The notes under the pieces are model-generated. The model searched no databases. It was not told the origin of the DNA and saw only the letters and a program-made list of their open reading frames with translations. Position numbers and translations under genes: made by a program. A DNA stretch of 64,000 nt from Polydactylus sextarius (lineage: Eukaryota > Chordata > Actinopteri > Polynemidae). Positions within the stretch are counted from its first letter, which is position 1; every line of letters begins with the position of its first letter. Shown here piece by piece: positions 12,870 through 22,560 of the stretch. The stretch spans positions 6,837,001-6,901,000 of the forward strand of contig CM028920.1 in the NCBI GenBank assembly GCA_016801845.1, written 5' to 3'.

Positions 12870-13215
12870 AAATGTTGAACCCTAATTACGCAACGCAAAC
12901 ATAAATTAACATTCAAAGCTTGTTAATATGTCGGGGACTTCATGCTGATTGGAAATAAGTAACAAAGGCGGGGTAATAAAGCGCAGAGCATGTGGATTGT
13001 TTCCTTATTAAAAGTCGTATTTTTGTGAAAAAGCAGCAGTGCGTGCAAGAGTCTAAGTGGCCGACGCTGCAGCATCCATTCTCATGTGTCTCACTACATG
13101 GAAATACAATATGACAGTAATTATATTTTGCATACCTTCGTGGAATAATTAAATTATTACCAAGCTCTTTTGAGTAAATACAACCAGAGCAAACCAAACA
13201 CGGAGAGGCCGCATG
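12870..13215. promoter_or_regulatory. Candidate conserved non-coding element
   Basis: A repeat-free block has several homeodomain-like cores (CCTAATTACG near 12881, AATAATTAAATTATTACC near 13144-13161) mixed with CpG-bearing boxes (GGCCGACGCTGCAGC near 13060). The AATAATTAAATTATT segment is a near-perfect palindrome. Enhancer-like composition; not tested by alignment. Confidence 0.37.
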
Positions 13216-13315
13216 ATTTTTTGAGAAAATATTTCTCAGGTGAAGAAATTAGCCACCATCGAGTGTCCATAATTTGTTTTCTATTTTCTCCCTAAACATT
13301 TATAATTGCATCCAG

Positions 13316-13348
13316 AGGTGTGCGTGTGTGTGTGTGCGCGTGCGCGCT
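13316..13348. repeat. Alternating purine-pyrimidine TG/CG tract
   Basis: About 30 bases of alternating GT and GC dinucleotides, including GCGCGTGCGCGC-like runs. It is a plausible Z-DNA-forming segment. Two open frames across it are artefacts. Confidence 0.8.
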
Positions 13349-13679
13349 GCTATTGTTGCAAGAGTCCGGCCAAGTGCTTCGTCACTCGTGCCCACATCAC
13401 TTAACAGAGCTGCCAACACGAGGGATGTGTTTACCAAGTCTGATGGGTATCACATATTTCACTGCAATCTTTTTTCCAACTCATCTCAGATCAGTTTACC
13501 TGGTTGGGAACATTGATATTGGAACATTGGAACATTGAACACTGATAAATATTGCACCATATATTTTTTTTATCCCCTAGTTTCTCTCATTCGTTCAAGT
13601 CCTCAGATGCATTTAATCTACATTTGTCCTTCTTTATTGTTGTTGCTCTTCATCCTTCTCCTTTTATTCCAGCATTGCG

Positions 13680-14115
13680 TTAGCCTGGAGCCATCTTAAC
13701 CTAGCCTGGGTTAGCATATCCAAGCCTAGCGTGGCCTAATCTAGTTTAGCCTAGCATATATTACCATAACTTAGCTTAGCCTATCCCTGTATAGCTAACT
13801 AGCCTATCTTATCCGAGCCTGGCCTAACCTGGTTTATCTTAGCCTAGCATATCTTACCTATTCTTAGCTGATTCTATCCTAGCATAGTCAAGCCTAGCCT
13901 TGTTTAGTTGAGCATATTTTTCATTATTTTTAGCTTAGCATATCCGAGCCTAGCCTGGCCTAACCTAGTTTACCCTAGGATATATTACCTTAACTTAGCT
14001 TAGTATAGCTAACTATATTTTATCCTAGCTTAGTATAACTAAGCCTAACCTAGCCTAGCCTAGTTTAACTTAGCTCATCTTATCTTAGCTTTGACTTTGT
14101 CAAACTTAGCTTAAC
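13680..14115. repeat. Degenerate TTAGC/CCTAG minisatellite with higher-order repeats
   Basis: About 430 bases are built mainly from variants of five-base units TTAGC, CTAGC and CCTAG. A larger unit is visible: 'gcatatcc.agcctag' occurs near 13714 and 13938, and 'atccgagcct' occurs near 13811 and 13942. This implies higher-order repeats of roughly 110-225 bases. It is non-coding. Confidence 0.85.
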
Positions 14116-14428
14116 CTTCTTATACTTAGATGCCAGCATTCTGGTGAATGCATGGTGCTAGTAGGAGTAAGTTTTTTAAACAAGTAAAAATGACAATTTG
14201 TGGTTCTGCATAGATTTATGTGCCAGACTGTTGGTCACACTGTTTTAGTTTTGTTGTTACCGAGAGGTTGCTAGGTTAGTGGCGGGAAACTAAAGCTACC
14301 TGCCAAGAAATAGTCTGGCACGACAACTCCTGTAATACCAATGAAAAGAAAATGTTGTTTCTACACTTTTTTTTGTATTAGTACTGGATTAAACAAACAC
14401 TTGTTAATTAATGAGTATTAGAGGGTTT

Positions 14429-14444
14429 TTTTTTTTTTTTTTTC
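14429..14444. repeat. Poly-T run
   Basis: A homopolymer T run of about 16 lies just before the foldback-family fragment at 14480. Confidence 0.85.
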
Positions 14445-14479
14445 GTTTTTTATTTTACCTCTGGACTGAGTCACACAAG

Positions 14480-14535
14480 GGGTTTCCCCATGTTTCCAGT
14501 CATTATGCTAAGCTAGGCTAACTGGCTGCCTCAGG
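14480..14535 (+). mobile_element. Fragment of foldback-type repeat
   Basis: 'tttccagtcattatgctaag' followed by 'ctaggctaactggctgc' matches the same teleost family as the foldback element at 44740-45291, whose right arm holds 'tgctaagctaagctaagct' after 'gtgtccagtg'. Only this internal piece is recognisable here. Confidence 0.5.
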
Positions 14536-14990
14536 GGCTTCACTGGGCAGTTGATTTTATTATGTAATGCAAGAAAGCAAGTGAAGAAGTATATTACGTA
14601 AAAAGTTGAAGTACTGCAGCATGTTATGAAGTTCAGCTGCACAATTTTATCTCATTTAATTCATTTGCATTACGTGTATGTTTATTTTATTGCTGTTTGC
14701 TTGCAGATGAAATATGGGACACAATCTAAAATGAAATAAAAGACTTTGACAATAGCAACATATTTAGTTTCAGTTTGTTTTAAAAAAAAAAAAAACAAAA
14801 AACAAGTGTATCGCTCTTTTGAAACAATTTGACAGTGAGCCTCCCACTGTCTTGTATATTTACAGTAGATGTCGAGCTGATGTGCTGATCTTTATGGAAA
14901 ACATGAAGAGATTATTGGAGGGAGGCAAATCAAAGTGACACTAGTGACACACACTCATGCCAACCAATATACACGACAGGAACCGCAGGC
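14536..14990. other. Unassigned non-coding DNA
   Basis: AT-rich, with an A13 run near 14780-14793. No feature is recognised. Confidence 0.5.
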
Positions 14991-15300
14991 TGGAGTCCCT
15001 CAGGCTGTGGTGAGTTTATGGCTTGTTGTGACGTATAAAAAGCCAGCAGCTCCTTAGTGTTTCTTTGCTCCTGATTGGGTTTTAATTGATTTCTCATAGA
15101 AACGCGGTTCATTCTTGTCATTGAGATGGAGCCTTTTGGCTTTTTAATTTGCAGATCTCTTGATTTATCCCGCGAGTCTGTGATTATTACAATTATGTGG
15201 CTTTTGTAATTGGTGGATATCGAGTTGATGTTTTTTTGGGGGAAAACATTACTTTGAAAGAGTGAATGCTGCCAGGGACAATGAGGCTGTGCCGGGTGGG
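14991..15300. promoter_or_regulatory. Candidate conserved non-coding element
   Basis: Repeat-free, with multiple homeodomain-like cores: TTTTAATTGATTT near 15081-15093, TTTTTAATTTGC near 15143-15154, and TTGTAATTGGTGG near 15204-15216. It also has CpG boxes (AACGCGG, CCCGCGAG). A 148-codon minus-strand frame covers it but starts in a CA repeat and carries no domain. The motif density is the main evidence. Confidence 0.4.
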
Positions 15301-15333
15301 GTTTGATACATGGGCACACTTGTGGTTCAAGCT

Positions 15334-15535
15334 TGTGTGTGTGTGTATGTGTGTGTCTCATGTACAGTGTGAGCATGTTTATTCATATTTCTGCGTTTTG
15401 TATGTCCACAGTGTGCGTGCTGACCACAGCGCCGTCGCTGCCTCGCTGTCTGTGTGTAATGTGTGTTTATGTTTATTTAAGTGTGAGTGTGTGTGTGTTT
15501 GTGTGTGTGTGTGTGCATATGTGTGTGTGTTTATG
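15334..15535. repeat. Interrupted (TG)n microsatellites
   Basis: Two TG-rich stretches (about 15334-15357 and 15479-15535) are separated by unique sequence. Cys-Val-repeat frames across them on several phases are artefacts. Confidence 0.9.
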
Positions 15536-15549
15536 AAGTGACTGTGATG

Positions 15550-15725
15550 TGGAGCACCTGCCATCTCCGCCCAGTTTTGCTGTTGTGTGGCGGCTACCGA
15601 GAGCCTTCACGATTACATCATCAAACGGTGACAAGGCAGACAGGTCAGGGCGCCTGTGGTTGTTGCTGGAAAAGGCAACTCCACCAAAATGCACGTCTGT
15701 GTATGTTTGGGTGCACACATGCCGT
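15550..15725. promoter_or_regulatory. Candidate conserved non-coding element
   Basis: A GC-richer, CpG-containing and repeat-free block lies between the TG microsatellite and AT-rich DNA, with 'cacgattacatcatcaaacg' and 'gacaaggcagacaggtcagg' segments. No domain is visible in the overlapping frames. Weak, composition-based call. Confidence 0.3.
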
Positions 15726-16235
15726 ATTTTCACATCATAGTCATATAGAATATCAACATTTAGAAACATATGATGTTTTCAATTACATATATAAACATAT
15801 ACAACAATCAGACATTACATTATGACCACTGACAGGTAAATAACAATAATCATCTCGTTATATTGATAACTGTGAGTGGCTGGGATATATTAGACAAGTA
15901 AGAGAACATGTGATTACATTACAGCATCTCCAAAAAAGTTGTTTTTATTGGATTTTTCTGGTCTGTGTTAGTCAGCAGCTACCACACGTGGTTTATTGAT
16001 GTTGATTGTGTGGTCCAACAATCCAACAGAAAAGCCCGGTTCTGCTGCTCATGAACACCAGAACTGAACCACTATACCAATGAAAGAAGGCGGTGTTGTT
16101 GCTTATCTCTGGGAGACAAGGCACCAGGATCCATTATGGGAAGAAGTCAAGCTGGTGTAGGCAGTGTGACGGACAAAATGATTTGGACAAAGTTTGGCTG
16201 AATAACGTTGGGTCCTGTCATTCATGTGTATGCTA
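15726..16235. other. Unassigned non-coding DNA
   Basis: No gene or known repeat is recognised. Confidence 0.5.
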
Positions 16236-16239
16236 CTTT

Positions 16240-16640
16240 GAAGATCGAGTCGACACCTTCATTGTTTACATCTAAGCTTTTTATAGGTGACCCATTACAC
16301 TGTGTGGGTTTTTGTACATTTAGAATTTTGTTTATTTTAGTTTATTATTCAGTTGTTTTTCTTTCTCATATTCATGGCTTTGGACATGCTAGCAAGGAGG
16401 CTAAACCAGTGAGCTCCATCCATCCATTGCAACATGTTCAACTGTGAGGTCCCTGTGACCTTTGACCTTTTAGCCACTGAATTCTGATTAGTTTATATTT
16501 GAGCCATATGTCTAATATCATCTATTCACTGCTTTTTCTGTTAATTCAGAACAAAGTGGATACATCAAATACCTAAATCTAGACTGATTAGAGCTTTAAT
16601 AATTTTTATATAACATTATCTGCAGCAGTGTGACATTGCA
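16240..16640 (+). repeat. Dispersed repeat family A, copy 1
   Basis: 'tgtttacatctaagc' through 'gctttggacatgctagcaag' plus 'gaggctaaacc' matches 20998-21150. The following part ('ctgattagtttatatttgag' and 'aatctagactgattagagct') matches both 19415-19600 and 21650-21800. The three regions are one family of interspersed repeat at roughly 65-75 percent by eye. It is non-coding, with approximate ends. Confidence 0.65.
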
Positions 16641-17605
16641 ACAGCACACAAGTCAATAACTCTGAATGTCTGAATTAAAAAAAAAGTAAGGAAAAAGTAT
16701 TTTTCATCCCACTTTTATTTTATCACATTAGGGAATAATAGTAGAACTTCTTATAATAATATATATTTTTTTTAACTATGTTTTTGTGTGCTTCCTCTTC
16801 AAAACACAGAACAAGTCCCCCTCCCCCCAAAAAAGCAAACAAGAGACAGAAAAAAAAACAGGATTTTAGCTCCCACATATCTTCTTAAAATATTCTGCCC
16901 ACCACTGAGTTTCTAAACTTTCCATAAAATGCTTTCTAACACGCTCTGCTCCGCTGCTGTGTTTGCTCTCTTTAGTTTCACCCTGGAGTATGCATGTGTC
17001 GGTCTGTCTAGACCTCAAGAGGACAGGTTAGCAAGGGTATATTCGTTTTCCATTTGCAGATTTTAGAGGATATTATGGCCTATTTCCACCTGCAAAACCC
17101 AAACTCGAGTGTTCCTCCACCTACCTGCTATTTGTCAGGATCTGTGTAATTACCAGTGTCTATCCCTCACTCCCCCATCTCATATCCTGAGCACAACATT
17201 TGCCCAGATTTACCTACTGGCTTTTGAAATGGTTTTTTCGCTCAAAAACAACACTCCAATTTCACTGTGGGGGGAAAAGAAAGTGGCAGGAAGATGCTTG
17301 CAAAGGCGCCAAAAAAAAAAAAAAAAAAACAAAATATCTCCTGTCCTGCCCGCGTCCTGCATGCCACCGCATCATAATCAAATCAAATAATTTTTCTACT
17401 TTTTCTTCTCCTGAGGAACCTGGTGCGTGGTTGACCAAATAAAATAACCCCCAGAATGCAATGGGGCAACGAAAAATGGGTAGTATCAGGTAGTTTCAGT
17501 GTGGGGGGGTGCTCCTGTTGGAGAAACAGTTTTGATTCGGGGAACATTCCTATTTCAGGAACTTTAAATGTTAAGTAAAGAAACATTATGAGAGGAAGAC
17601 TGAAT
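16641..17605. other. Unassigned non-coding DNA
   Basis: Contains A-rich and C-rich homopolymers (16819-16835, 17310-17329). Overlapping frames at 17109-17442 run through the poly-A and are artefacts. Nothing else is recognised. Confidence 0.5.
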
Positions 17606-17612
17606 GGAAAGC

Positions 17613-17678
17613 TGTGTGTGTGTGTGTGTGTGTGTGCAGATTAGAGCAGACCGAGTCTAGAGTGTGTGTGTGTGTGTG
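17613..17678. repeat. Two (GT)n microsatellites
   Basis: GT runs lie at 17613-17636 and 17662-17678, separated by 25 bases of unique sequence. Confidence 0.93.
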
Positions 17679-17937
17679 ATTTGGACATACACCTCTAAGC
17701 ACACCTAAGTGTATCTAGCCAAATGTTTTTATATGGTTCCATGACGGGGGAGAGAGTGTGTCTAACAAAGGAGACTATTTCGATGGGGCCGGTCAGTGAA
17801 GGAGTGCTGGACTCATAATGACATAGAAAACAAACAGTGGTGAATGGGCACATGGTCCCTCCGTAACCACAGGGCCCTCAACGGGAAGAGCCTGTCCAGT
17901 GGCGCACAGCCCACCTCCAGCACTACAGGAAGACCCA

Positions 17938-18145
17938 GGCGCCAAGGAGTTAAAGTACGACTACTGTGTGTTTGAGCGTGTGTGTGTGAGTGTGCATACG
18001 GGTTTCGGGTCAGGCTAACACCTGATGAGATGATATGGATGCTGTCACGTATGTGTGACACATGGACGCCCAAACACCCCTGCAAGGTCTCAGAGTCTTA
18101 GAGCCATCACACACACGTATGTTAACACTAACATATAAACACACA
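17938..18145 (+). repeat. Duplicated block B, copy 1
   Basis: This block begins 'gcgccaaggagttaaagtac' and continues through 'ggctaacacctgatgaga' and 'agagccatcacacacac' to 'aacatataaacaca'. The same order of motifs recurs at 19683-19866, about 1.75 kb downstream, in the same orientation. The flanking sequences on both sides differ. It could be a duplicated regulatory element or an unnamed transposon. Confidence 0.75.
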
Positions 18146-19414
18146 CAGCATCTGTTGCTAGAATAATTCTTAAAACGATGGTACGGAGTCATTTGAACCA
18201 AGGGTCTACTTCACCCCGCATATGAGTCGAACACCCCACCAAGAGCTATTTTACGTCCATGTAATATGGAGTCTTTTGTTTTCACAGCCAAATAGCTAAC
18301 AATGAGAGTAATTGGGGCCACCAGCCAAATGTATCTAAATTGTCATTTTTTAACCACTAATAAAGCTCAAAATAGAACTTCACTTCAGCAGTAGTGTGAA
18401 TAGGTTCCTTACACATAAAGCTGATACCAATGACTTAGTAAGAGTACTGAGAGTTTATTAAAAAGACTGTTTTACAAGACTGTCCTGTTTTCATAACAGC
18501 AGATTTGTCATTTTCCTGAATGACCGGCTGATGTGACTGTGAAAAGTGAGAATAATGATGAATCTGCTGATCTGGAACACCCCTTGTAATGATTCCATAA
18601 AGACTTTCTCCTGCTTTTACATTCAAGAGGGTAAAAACATGTTTTACAAGATCATTGTCACCTTACACTTTTTCCTGGTTGCTTTGGTCCATTTCTCAGA
18701 CCAGAATTGAAATTCTCAAAACTGTTTGTTCATTTACCACATCCTCTGGTCACTTGTTCACATAACAGCATTTTCTTGTTTATTTTTGTTATTTATTTTT
18801 TTTTTGTACAAGTCATTGCATTCAAAAGTGTTGAACTATTTATCAATATCTGTCAAGTATATTTTATACATGTCTGATACATTTTTTTCTCCTAATGTCT
18901 CATGTCTAAATGTCTAAATTGATGAATTGGTCTCAGGTGAACGTTCATTCAAGTAAACAGACATCTTCCAGAAGAAATAAGGGCTACAACTGTTGTCAGT
19001 CATGGTGATACAATGACTGAGGCTGAATGAAGAGTGCAGCCAAATGTTGAGACAACTACTGTGTCCTCAAGAAGACATTTGCATTGTGCTGATCGTAAAT
19101 AATGCTATTAGACTGTGGGAGATACGAACTGTTAGCAAGATCCTAATCTTTGCATTAGAAAATACCTACAGAGTAAACTGTCACTGAAAACAATTGACAA
19201 CATTCTGATGGCACTGACAGTTTTATTGATATAAATACTTGGTTTTGAGACATGAACTAAGCATTATGACAAAGGTACACACTTTTGCAGCTAATCTGCT
19301 TTGTGGTGCAGTTTACACTTTTATTGAGACATTACATTGTTTTGAGAAATGCACTAACTTATGTGCAACTATTAATGAAGATTTGAGAAATGCACCAAAG
19401 CGACTGAGAGAAAC
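18146..19414. other. Unassigned non-coding DNA
   Basis: Short frames of about 60 codons only; no gene, RNA or known repeat is recognised. Confidence 0.5.
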
Positions 19415-19682
19415 TGTAATCTGATTAGTTTATGTTTGAGGTGTACTGTATGTCTATATCATATATCTACTGCTTCTTCTGTTTGTTCAATAATAAGCAG
19501 ATATATAAAGTACGTTGTTACTGCAGGCCTACATCTACACTGATTAGAGCTACAGATGGAGATTTATATTACTATTACCTCTAAAACATTAATGATTTAA
19601 TTGGTTTAAAAGAAAATGTTGCTGGTGTAAAGATTTGTGTCTGTACCTGAGGATATTTATTCAGAGTGAGACGGGACAAGTC
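19415..19682 (+). repeat. Dispersed repeat family A, copy 2
   Basis: 'ctgattagtttatgtttgag', 'ctacactgattagagctaca' and 'cctgaggatatttattcaga' have counterparts in copy 1 (16480-16600) and copy 3 (21650-21930). It ends exactly where duplicated block B copy 2 begins, so the two may have moved or been copied together. Confidence 0.7.
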
Positions 19683-19866
19683 TGGCGCCAAGGAGTTAAA
19701 GTACGTCTACTGTGTGTGAACATGTGTGACGTGAGTTTCGGGACGGGCTAACACCTGATGAGACAATACGGACGCTCTCATGCACATCAACGCCAAATGC
19801 CCTGCGAGGTCACAGAGCCATCACACACACACACACACGTATATTAACATTAACATACAAACACAA
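19683..19866 (+). repeat. Duplicated block B, copy 2
   Basis: It matches 17938-18145 in motif order and orientation: 'gcgccaaggagttaaagtac', 'tttcggg', 'ggctaacacctgatgaga', 'cagagccatcacacacac', 'aacatacaaacaca'. It is shorter by about 24 bases because of internal indels. It abuts family A copy 2 on its left and a CpG-richer block on its right. Confidence 0.75.
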
Positions 19867-19869
19867 GCA

Positions 19870-20130
19870 TTCATACTCGTTCTGTGTCTCACATGTACAC
19901 GCTGTCGCTGGAGGGGGGAGACTTCCCAATCAACCACCAGCAACAATATTATCCTGCCATTCACTGTCGCGCTGTGATTGATGAAGGCGAGCGAAGGCCC
20001 GACCAGCAGCGCTCCAGATTCCCAATGTGGAGCTTGTGTAGAATAACAGGCCGGTGCAGACGACGCTCACATTAGACTCAAAATTGTCGGTGCATGAACA
20101 ATGTAATAGCCAAAAAATACTGAGCTGGTC
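19870..20130. promoter_or_regulatory. Candidate conserved non-coding element
   Basis: A CpG-bearing, repeat-free stretch includes 'ctgtgattgatgaaggcgag', a PBC/Meis-like TGATTGATG core, and 'cgacgctcacattagactc'. Overlapping frames of about 60-73 codons have no domain. Regulatory role is inferred from composition. Confidence 0.35.
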
Positions 20131-20835
20131 CCTGTCTGGTGAGCTGTGCACCCGCTGAAATGTGAAATGTTTGGCAGTGAACGAAAAGGTATTTTAATAG
20201 GATCTCAGCAATGTCTGAGTGTTAATCTGCAAAATCTGTTTCTGTTAAAACACAGTCTGAAGTTTCTACACCCAGGTATAAAAATCATCTCACAAGTCTT
20301 TTAATAAACACATTCTGGAATATCAGACATAGTTAGATTTGGGGATACAGAACTTTTAGAATGTTTAATAAAATCTGATATCATAGATGAAAATCATGCA
20401 AGGTAATATCCAAAATCATAAGATATGAGTGATCAGGATTTATTAGCACTATATCTATTAACACAATACTATGTTTGAAGAAAAAATGTAATATGTAAGT
20501 GTTTTTTAGTTTAAATTATCGACTGAATTTGAAGAAATTACAGCTTTAATTTATATGTCAAAGACATCTGTGAAACTGTGTTGCAGATATTTACTGAAGT
20601 TAGTTCGCTAACCAACTAGCTCCAGGGTGTCTAGTCTCATAATACTAATTTGGACCATGAGGGGCAATAGTGAGTCATTGTAGTGTCCAGTATGACGTCA
20701 GTTCAATATGAGTTCGCAAACAGTTCAATAAACCTGTGTTGCAGCCATCTTCCATCTTGAACTTGTCATCATCAATAACAACAAGAAAATAATCACATAA
20801 AAACCTGGATCTAAAATATGATTCCACAGTCCAGA
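20131..20835. other. Unassigned AT-rich DNA
   Basis: No gene or known repeat is recognised. Confidence 0.5.
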
Positions 20836-20895
20836 TAGATGGATGGATTGATGCTTTATTTATCCCAAAGGGAAATTAAGGATTCAGTCAATATA
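20836..20895 (-). mobile_element. LINE-like 3' tail fragment
   Basis: 'gatggatggattgatgcttt' followed by 'atttatcccaaagggaaatt' matches, on the minus strand, the 3' end of teleost LINE-type elements, which read AATTTCCC...GGGATAAATAAAG and then a CATC-type simple repeat. Only the tail is present, as is usual for 5'-truncated copies. Confidence 0.6.
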
Positions 20896-20997
20896 TGTCA
20901 ATATATGTCAACATATCAACAGATTAAAAACTATGACATGATATGATGTTGTGGCTCAGTTTAATACACGTTTCTACAGGAGAGGAGAAAATATAAT

Positions 20998-21150
20998 GAA
21001 CCTTGTTTACATCTGAGTTATTTGTAGGTGACCTGTAAGACTGTGTGGTTTTTGCAAGAGGAAAATTTAGTTTATTTGAGTTTATATTTTATTTTTTGCA
21101 CCTATTTATGGTTTTTGGACATGCATAGCAAAGAGGCTAAACCCGTGGGT
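20998..21150 (+). repeat. Dispersed repeat family A, copy 3 (left part)
   Basis: 'ttgtttacatctgag', 'taggtgacc', 'actgtgtggtttttg' and 'tggacatgcatagcaaagag' align with copy 1 at 16262-16400. It continues past a divergent segment and the tRNA-Cys unit at 21623. Confidence 0.65.
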
Positions 21151-21359
21151 TTGTACACTACTGTATGTCACTAGCATATTTCTTAAGGTGTTTAGAAACT
21201 AGTAATACTGGACCTATTTGCAAATTTTAGATGTGTCTGCCAACATAACTGCCCTAACTTTTGCAATATACAATGTATCTAGATAGAAGCTGCAGGTTGA
21301 TAGTGAGTGGGAAAGCTAACTAATGCTTAAAATCATGAGCTATGGCCCTAAACATATTG

Positions 21360-21468
21360 TGTGAAGTCACAGTGACCTTTGGTTACCAAACTTTTGATAA
21401 GTTTATCTTTGAGTCGAAGTGAACATATCTGACAAATTTATGCTGATTGTTGTCTCATATTCAAGAGG
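21360..21468 (+). repeat. Dispersed GTCACAGTGACC-family repeat fragment
   Basis: 'gtgaagtcacagtgaccttt' with a following 'agtttatctttgag' resembles the family seen in minus orientation at 1515-1600 and 3480-3740. It ends where the tRNA-Cys unit begins. Confidence 0.5.
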
Positions 21469-21486
21469 CTGTTGATATTTGACATA

Positions 21487-21558
21487 AGGGGGCATCTGGA
21501 CTTGAACCAGAGACCTCTTGATCTGCAGTCAAATGCTCTACCACTGAGCTATACCCCC
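21487..21558 (-). tRNA. tRNA-Cys (anticodon GCA)
   Basis: A full cloverleaf reads on the minus strand, 72 bases with discriminator U. The acceptor stem GGGGGUA pairs with UGCCCCC, with one G-U. The D arm is GCUC/GAGC and the anticodon arm UUUGA/UCAAG, with loop CUGCAGA giving anticodon GCA. The T arm UCUGG/CCAGA is fully paired around UUCAAGU. The internal A box (TAGCTCAGTGG) and B box (GGTTCAAGTCC) for RNA polymerase III are intact, and no intron is present. It should deliver cysteine to ribosomes in the cytosol. One oddity is that the shared 18-base 3' flank has no T4 terminator. The nearest T-run on the sense strand corresponds to AAAA at 21329-21332, about 155 bases downstream, so termination may be inefficient or the copy may be weakly expressed. 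Confidence 0.93.
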
Positions 21559-21576
21559 ACCAATGTGGTTTCCTGA

Positions 21577-21590
21577 CCACTAGGTGGGGA
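21577..21590 (+). promoter_or_regulatory. CTCF-like motif upstream of tRNA-Cys copy 1
   Basis: CCACTAGGTGGGGA fits the core CTCF consensus CCASYAGRKGGCRS at 12 of 14 positions. The mismatches are G for C at position 12 and A for S at position 14. It sits 19 bases 5' of the tRNA. CTCF binding is inferred, not shown. Confidence 0.3.
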
Positions 21591-21622
21591 ACCTGAAATG
21601 TTCTACTTGCACCCACCTGAGG

Positions 21623-21935
21623 TCATAGTGAACTTGACCTTTGATCTTTGGCCATCTTTTTTTATCTTTTTACGTTTTAGTTCAAGTTCATATATCTCCT
21701 ATCATTTATTAACTGTTTATTCTATTTATTAAGAATAAAGCATAACATAAAATACATGTACCAAATCATTACTGCACACCTACATCTAGACTTATTAGAA
21801 CTTCAGATGCAGATTTATATTACTATTATTTCTAAAATGATTTACAAGCTTTAAAAGAACCTATCAGCGGTGTGAAGATTTGTTTCTGTACCTGAGGATA
21901 TTTATTCAGCGTGAAACAGGACAAGACTGGTGAAA
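21623..21935 (+). repeat. Dispersed repeat family A, copy 3 (right part)
   Basis: It contains 'gacctttgatctttggcc', 'catctagacttattagaact' and 'cctgaggatatttattcagc', parallel to copy 1 (16450-16600) and copy 2 (19500-19680). It resumes immediately after the tRNA-Cys unit. Confidence 0.65.
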
Positions 21936-22269
21936 ACAAAGAGCAGTACAGCGTGGGTGGTGGTGTCAAAACAACAGATGCACCTGGAAATGCAGACATG
22001 TGTTCGCTTTTCCGCTTTATGCCCCCTCTCTGTCAGCCCACACAGATGTTTTAGAGACACCGAATTTAGTTTTATTGCTCTGGTTTATTTATTTCCTTAC
22101 TATGTCTGGCAGATACACAGATTTGTACACCCTGTGAGGTTTACTGAAGGCATTCCTCGGGGCAGCGGTTGTGTGAGGAAGAGGCACCATTGGGTCACTC
22201 CTATTTTGGAAGCAGCTCTTTTCTATCTGTCAGTAAACAATAAGATGCTTTTTTAAAAGAAAAAAATCA

Positions 22270-22560
22270 TTACTGCTTCTTTTGGCCCCTGAGGTGAAGT
22301 CACGTGATCGGTGTCAACTGTTAATTCTGCTTGTTTACACGTTACTGTGACAACCGTCGATAGCTCTTCGCCGTCAGGTCTCTCGGACCAGAGTACGCTC
22401 TCCGTCAGACATCTCATAGATCCACTTACTGCTATCAAAACATCATAAAACAGCAAAGCTGAACCAGGGCGCCAGCAAGTGGTTTATAAGGTCACGCTGG
22501 TGACTAAGCATCAGGGAAAGCGTCTTCATGTGGTGAACCCTGCATGAATTAATGGAAAAA
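22270..22560. promoter_or_regulatory. Candidate conserved non-coding element with CTCF-like motif
   Basis: A CpG-bearing, repeat-free block contains an E-box-like TCACGTGATC (near 22300-22309) and GCGCCAGCAAGTGG at 22469-22482. The latter fits the reverse CTCF core at 12 of 14 positions. A 67-codon minus-strand frame here has no domain. Inference from composition and motifs. Confidence 0.35.

Larger units (their letters stand above)
21469..21622 (-). repeat. 154 bp tRNA-Cys repeat unit, copy 1
   Basis: This unit comprises 18 bases 3' of the tRNA, the 72-base tRNA-Cys, and 64 bases 5' of it. It recurs at 27102-27255 with 3 differences in 154 bases, all in the 64-base part. Homology stops abruptly at both ends. 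No target-site duplication is evident. It lies inside dispersed-repeat sequence, with family pieces on both sides. Confidence 0.93.

Noticed and set aside
14930..15376. 148-codon minus-strand frame
   Set aside because: It starts in a CA/TG repeat and crosses a motif-dense candidate enhancer; no domain is visible.
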